Assembly (NCBI GenBank): GCA_001275005.1
Contig: JWZX01001714.1
Coordinates: 1-15,728 of the forward strand
Origin: Chrysochromulina tobinii
Taxonomy: Eukaryota; Haptophyta; Prymnesiales; Chrysochromulinaceae
Direction of reading: 5' to 3'
Length of the DNA: 15,728 nt
This document shows positions 12,274 through 15,728 of this stretch, piece by piece; the stretch's first letter is position 1, and each line of letters opens with the position of its first letter. Position numbers and translations under genes: made by a program. A model generated the notes under the pieces. It was not told where the DNA came from, searched no databases, and saw only the letters and a list, made by a program, of their open reading frames with translations.

Positions 12274-14083
12274 ATGGTCAAGAACAACTACTCTTCGGGC
12301 CGCAACGACGACCGCCTGCACAAGCCCAATGGCGATAACGAGCCGCAGGCCTTCCGCCCCATCGGCGCCATTGATGATGCCGCTGCCGACAACACGCTCG
12401 AGAGCATCGCCGATGTGATGCCGTGCCACCCGTACTCGGCCGTGGGCAACATGAACCTGAACTCGATGCTCGTCGAGAACATCCGCTCGGACGACTACTT
12501 CAAGGGGCTCGCCGAGCTCAAGACGTTTGAGGACGTCGTCGACCAAATCTACTACGACTGCAAGTTTGTGACGCCGTGGGTGCCCGGCACGCACAAGTCG
12601 CAGAAAGCGTCGGGCATGTGCTCCGGCCTGCGGGGCGTCTCGAACGCGGGGACGCCCTCGACGGGGTACATGCTCCTCTTCAAGCTGTACACGCTGCAGA
12701 TCACCACCCACCAGATACGGCGCATGCTCAACCACACCGACTCGCCCTACATCCGCGCGCTCGGCTTCCTCTACCTCCGGCATGCATGCGACCCCAAGGA
12801 GCTGTGGACCTGGTGCAAGCCGTTCGTGGCGGACCCGGAGGAGCTCTACGTCGAGGGGGCCGACGGCCCCGTCAGCACCATCGGCCGCTGGCTGCGCGGC
12901 CTCCTCACCGAGCAAGAGTACCACGGCACCATGCTGCCGCGGCTGCCGGTCCCCGTGGCCCGCGACGTGCTCGCCAAGCTGCACGAGAGCGACGAAGGGT
13001 CGGCCGCGCACCGGACCGTCGAGACGAGCCGCGTGCCCGGGCTGCCCGCGGGCGAGGGTGGCCGGCGCGAAGGCCCGCTCGATCGGGGCGTCCATGGCGC
13101 CGTCTCGGGCGTCCATGGCGCCGTCTCGGGCGTCCATGGCGCCGTCTCGGGCGTCTATGGCGCCGAGCGGGAGCGGGAGCCGGAGCGTGTGTGGGGTCAG
13201 GACGACGCCGACCTTTGGCGCCCTGCCGTGCCGTACGGAGATCGAGATCCGGATGCGAGATCGTACGCAGATCTGGATGCGGCGCCTGTTGGTGGCGGCG
13301 GCGGCGGGCAATGGGAGCGTGATCGGGGTGGAGCGGGGGGAGCGGGGGGAGCGGGGGGAGAGGGCGGGGCCTGGGGCGATCGGTACCGTGAAGAGCGCCG
13401 TGACGAGCGTTATCATGAGCGAGATCACGAGCGCCGTGACGAGCGTGATCGGGAGCGCGATCGCGCCGATCGAGATGGTCGCTACCGCATGGACGATCGG
13501 CGAGACGAGCGCCGTGATGAGCGCCATCGTGACCATGAGAGGCGCGGCGAGCGCCGTGATGAGCATCGCGATCCCTACCGTCATGACGAGCGCCATGACG
13601 AGCGCCGCGACGGGCGGCGCGACGAGCGGCGCGAGCTTTCCACAGGCTACCCGCCGCATTCCACAGGCTACCCGCCGCATTCCACAGGCTACCCGCCGCA
13701 TTCCACAGGCTACCCGCCGCATGCGATCTCGCAGACGATCTCGCAGACCATCGCGCAGCACGACAGATGGGCCCCGCAGCACGATCGAGAGCGCTGTGGT
13801 GAGCGCGATCGCCCATCGGCGCCCTCGAATGCGGCCGCCGCGAACAGCGCCGTCCCGGGCGCGTTCAACGCCGTCCCGGGCGCGTTCAACGCCGTCCCGG
13901 GCGCGTTCAGCGCCACGGCGCCAGCCATGCCAAGTGGCAGCGGCTACGCTGGCGCAGCTCCGGAGGCCAAACCGCCTCAGTCGAATCAGTCGAAGATCTA
14001 CGACGACGGCGTCGCTGCGTCTCAAAGTGCGATCACGACGGCGCCTCGGAGTGCGCCAGCCTCCTCCACCAGCGCCGTCGTGA

Positions 14084-14115
<32 letters not shown>

Positions 14116-14331
14116 ACCAGCGCCGCCGCGGGCGTCGCCGCGGCCAATGCGCCGCCGACGGCTGAGACGGCTGCGGAGAAGCTCGCAAGGCTGCGGGCCA
14201 AGCAGGCGGCGCGTGTGGGAGGTGCTTACCTGACGGGTAGCGTCGGTGGCGACTACAGCAGCAGCAGTGGCGCTATGCCTCCTGCCAAGGGGCTTCAGCG
14301 CTATCAGGAGCTCGTACGCAAAGGCAACTAG
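12274..14331 (+). CDS. PRPF38B: Pre-mRNA-splicing factor 38 (PRPF38B-like)
   Basis: PRP38 proteins belong to the spliceosome; yeast Prp38 is a tri-snRNP component needed for activation of the B complex. The ATG at 12274 opens a 685-residue frame without introns. Residues about 50-236 are a full PRP38 domain: NMNLNSMLVENI, YFKGLAELKTFEDVVDQIY, a PW-x-x-G loop, GMCSGLRGV, LLFKLYTLQ, HTDSPYIRALGFLYLR, and PVSTIGRWLRGLLTEQEY through MLPRLPVPV. The GMC(S/G)GLRGV and DSPYIRALGFLY blocks resemble human PRPF38B more than PRPF38A. Residues 237-685 are a long disordered tail: heptapeptide repeats, an Arg/Asp/Glu/His-rich domain (about 385-455) of the RD/RE kind common in splicing factors, polyglycine, and an ending AAEKLARLRAKQAARVGG then GLQRYQELVRKGN. 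Its presence fits an intron-containing nuclear genome. Confidence 0.93.
13087..13164 (+). repeat. 21-bp repeat in PRP38 tail (GVHGAVS)
   Basis: Nearly four units of GGCGTCCATGGCGCCGTCTC plus one base encode three GVHGAVS heptapeptides and a final GVYGA. Almost identical DNA implies recent slippage or unequal exchange. Confidence 0.9.
13639..13722 (+). repeat. 21-bp repeat in PRP38 tail (STGYPPH), 4 units
   Basis: Four identical 21-bp units encode STGYPPH four times. The Tyr/Pro spacing is that of a flexible, possibly condensate-forming or WW/SH3-binding segment, which is an inference. Confidence 0.95.
13845..13908 (+). repeat. 21-bp repeat in PRP38 tail (NAVPGAF), 3 units
   Basis: Three near-identical 21-bp units encode (N/S)AVPGAF. 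This is the third heptapeptide array in the same protein, of different sequence from the other two. Confidence 0.92.
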
Positions 14332-14592
14332 GCTGGCAGATGCATTGCAAGCGCACAGAGCTTGGGTGAGCTGGCGTTGTGGCGAATGGTGACTCGGCGC
14401 GTCGCTGGCTTGGCAGCGTTTACGACCACGTGTCGTGTGGTCGGTATTTAAATTGCGCCTTGGCCTCCGTGGAGCGCGTCGAGTTATGTCGTGTAATAGA
14501 GTTCGAGTCCAGTGCAGTGTATAGTTGTATCCGCGAATAGGGTGTGAATAGGGTAACGCATGCACGCGTGTGAAGCCTTAACAACGACACCA
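14332..14592. other. Convergent spacer between PRP38 and the SDR gene
   Basis: This 261-bp spacer holds the 3' ends of two converging genes. It is less GC-rich than the flanking genes, with TATTTAAATT near 14442 and several TGTAAT/TATAG-type stretches that could act in 3'-end formation. No coding sequence is convincing. Confidence 0.45.
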
Positions 14593-15705
14593 CTACAGCC
14601 TGGCGAGCGTCCACTCCCACAAGCGACGGGCGTCGGCCTCACTCTGGCCGTGCTGACCCGGGATACCGACCTGAGCGTCTACGAGGTAGGAGCCGCCGCC
14701 GCCGAGGCCGCTGAGCGCTGCGAGGGTCGTCGTGGGCCCCTTCGACAGCGCGGCCTTGTCGTCGGGGAGCAGGAGCTGCGGCAGGTAAAAGTACTTGTCG
14801 TTCTCGCACACGGCGCGGCTCGTCGCGCCGGAGCCGTTAGAGCCGTTAGAGCCGTTAGAGCCGTTAGAGCCGTTAGAGCCGTTAGAGCCGTTAGAGCCGT
14901 TAGAGCCGTTAGAGCCGTTAACGGCGAGCCGCCGGTTGAGCTCATTGGAGAAAAGGAGGGCGGCGAGCTTTGACTGCTGATACGCGCCCCATCCATTGTA
15001 CGTGGCCTTCGAGTTGACCGCCGACAGGTCCAGAGGCTTGTCGGGCGTGCAGTGCGACGTCGACGTGAGGCAGATGACCTTGGTATCATCACTTACCAGC
15101 CTGCTCCACAGCCCCAGCGTCAATCGGAAGGGCCCGGCGTAATTGTAGGCCCACTGCGCTTCCTCGCCATCGGCTGTGGGGGTGAACGTTCCGAGCCCCA
15201 TCACGCCCGCGTTGTGCACCAGCCCCTCTAATCGCTCCCCCTCTCGATCGAGGAGGTGCTGCAGCGAGGAGCAAAACTCACGGATGGATTGCCTGCTGCC
15301 AAGGTCGAGGGCGCCACATGCGACGGCTGACTGCTTGCCTGTGACGCCGTTGATTGTCGACGCAACAGTTTGGCCCTTTTGAAGATCTGCGCAGCCCATG
15401 ACGACCGTGGCACCAGCGTCGACGAGCGCGGCCGTCGTAGCCAGACCGAGGCCAGCCTCTGCTCCTGTGACACAGTACACTCCGCCTTTCCCGGAGAGCA
15501 GCGTGCGACTCTTGCTGGAGCAGCGTGCGACTTCCACGGAGAGCAGCGTGCGGCTTCCCCGGATGGTAGCGCGAAACCGTAAGAACATGAGCATCGCGAC
15601 AGCGGCGGCGGCTGCGGCGGCGACGACGAACGGGGTCGTTGTACTGTATCGTGGAGCCTGTGTTTGGGGGGCTTGGGCCCGCAACGTATCGATCGGCCGA
15701 GGCAC
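14593..15705 (-). CDS. Short-chain dehydrogenase/reductase, retinol-dehydrogenase-like
   Basis: An NAD(P)-dependent classical SDR, nearest in style to retinol/WW-oxidoreductase or protochlorophyllide-reductase-like enzymes; the substrate is unknown. Numbering from the ATG at 15594: TGAEAGLG (43-50, nucleotide binding), LDLGS (97-100 region), HNAGVMG (128-133), catalytic Ser in TSTS (177-180), and YQQSK with Tyr205 and Lys209. The C-terminal end (LYLV-type SYLVDAQVG, ADARRLWEWT) matches the family. Between ELNRRL and the end, the usual strand with a Pro-Gly turn is replaced by ten Asn-Gly-Ser units and a divergent segment. The frame is open up to a GTG at 15705 and includes a hydrophobic Ala-rich anchor across 15594, so the true start is probably upstream of the ATG, perhaps through a splice acceptor ending CAG at 15658; a stop at 15721-15723 closes the frame. 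Membrane attachment is likely. Confidence 0.85.
   Translation of the reverse strand: MPRPIDTLRAQAPQTQAPRYSTTTPFVVAAAAAAAVAMLMFLRFRATIRGSRTLLSVEVARCSSKSRTLLSGKGGVYCVTGAEAGLGLATTAALVDAGATVVMGCADLQKGQTVASTINGVTGKQSAVACGALDLGSRQSIREFCSSLQHLLDREGERLEGLVHNAGVMGLGTFTPTADGEEAQWAYNYAGPFRLTLGLWSRLVSDDTKVICLTSTSHCTPDKPLDLSAVNSKATYNGWGAYQQSKLAALLFSNELNRRLAVNGSNGSNGSNGSNGSNGSNGSNGSNGSNGSGATSRAVCENDKYFYLPQLLLPDDKAALSKGPTTTLAALSGLGGGGSYLVDAQVGIPGQHGQSEADARRLWEWTLARL
14831..14920. repeat. 9-bp microsatellite, 10 units, encoding (Asn-Gly-Ser)10
   Basis: Ten perfect GAGCCGTTA units (plus strand) read AACGGCTCT in the SDR frame and encode Asn-Gly-Ser ten times. Each triplet is formally an N-glycosylation sequon. 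The perfection of the array implies recent expansion. Confidence 0.97.
15496..15553. repeat. GAGCAGCGTGCG repeat, 3 units, in SDR N-terminal region
   Basis: The 12-mer GAGCAGCGTGCG starts at 15496, 15518 and 15541 (spacing 22 and 23). The outer two are in the same frame and give two SRTLLS segments in the linker between the membrane anchor and the nucleotide-binding fold. Confidence 0.85.
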
Positions 15706-15728
15706 CCGTCGTTTCAGAAGTCAGAAGA

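Noticed and set aside
14495-14515. tRNA B-box-like AGTTCGAGTCC
   Set aside because: The five bases on either side of the TTCGAGT loop do not pair into a T stem and no acceptor stem or good A box lies upstream.
11794-14565. A 923-codon open frame on the minus strand, antisense to PRP38 and the end of the WW-protein gene
   Set aside because: It starts at GTG, its translation is Arg/Ala-rich with repeats mirroring those of PRP38, and no domain is recognisable. PRP38 on the plus strand is unmistakable, so this is a compositional shadow.

Overview
This GC-rich window (roughly two thirds G+C by eye) is nuclear DNA of a microbial eukaryote. The evidence is a spliceosomal PRP38-type protein gene, a sulfatase gene interrupted by short GT-AG introns, no bacterial operon structure, and many alanine-, glycine- and arginine-rich low-complexity coding stretches with in-frame minisatellites. 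The style resembles GC-rich algae such as haptophytes or pelagophytes. That placement is an inference from style, not a demonstrated identification.

Layout, left to right. Positions 1-1131 hold no convincing gene: an 88-bp perfect direct repeat (1-88 and 713-800) brackets a block that starts with a 23-bp minisatellite. On the minus strand follow an FSH-family serine hydrolase (1132-1968) and, 86 bp upstream of it, a membrane-anchored protein with a CAG/polyglutamine tract (2055-4481). A 179-bp divergent spacer separates that gene from a plus-strand protein of unknown function (4661-6025) carrying a coiled coil and a short motif like the RPA-binding helix of SMARCAL1. After a 593-bp spacer comes a minus-strand sulfatase of iduronate-2-sulfatase type in five exons (6619-9551) with four introns and one apparent frameshift. 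A 323-bp divergent spacer with pentamer repeats leads to a plus-strand WW-domain/zinc-ribbon protein (9875-12034), then PRP38 (PRPF38B-like, 12274-14331). A minus-strand short-chain dehydrogenase/reductase (14593-15705) with a ten-fold Asn-Gly-Ser tract ends the window.

The genes do not form one pathway: hydrolase, sulfatase, dehydrogenase and splicing factor look like ordinary unlinked nuclear genes packed closely.

The most interesting material is in the sulfatase introns. Two of the introns share a 69-bp body that matches at 64 positions. All four are built from, or contain, a short repeat related to CCTCTGATTG, which can itself serve as a branch point. Three junctions show 28-29 bp of exon sequence duplicated at the opposite end of the intron. 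This is the pattern expected for introner-like elements or for intron birth by segmental duplication, here caught at several stages inside one gene, including a perfect AG|GT recursive-splicing point.
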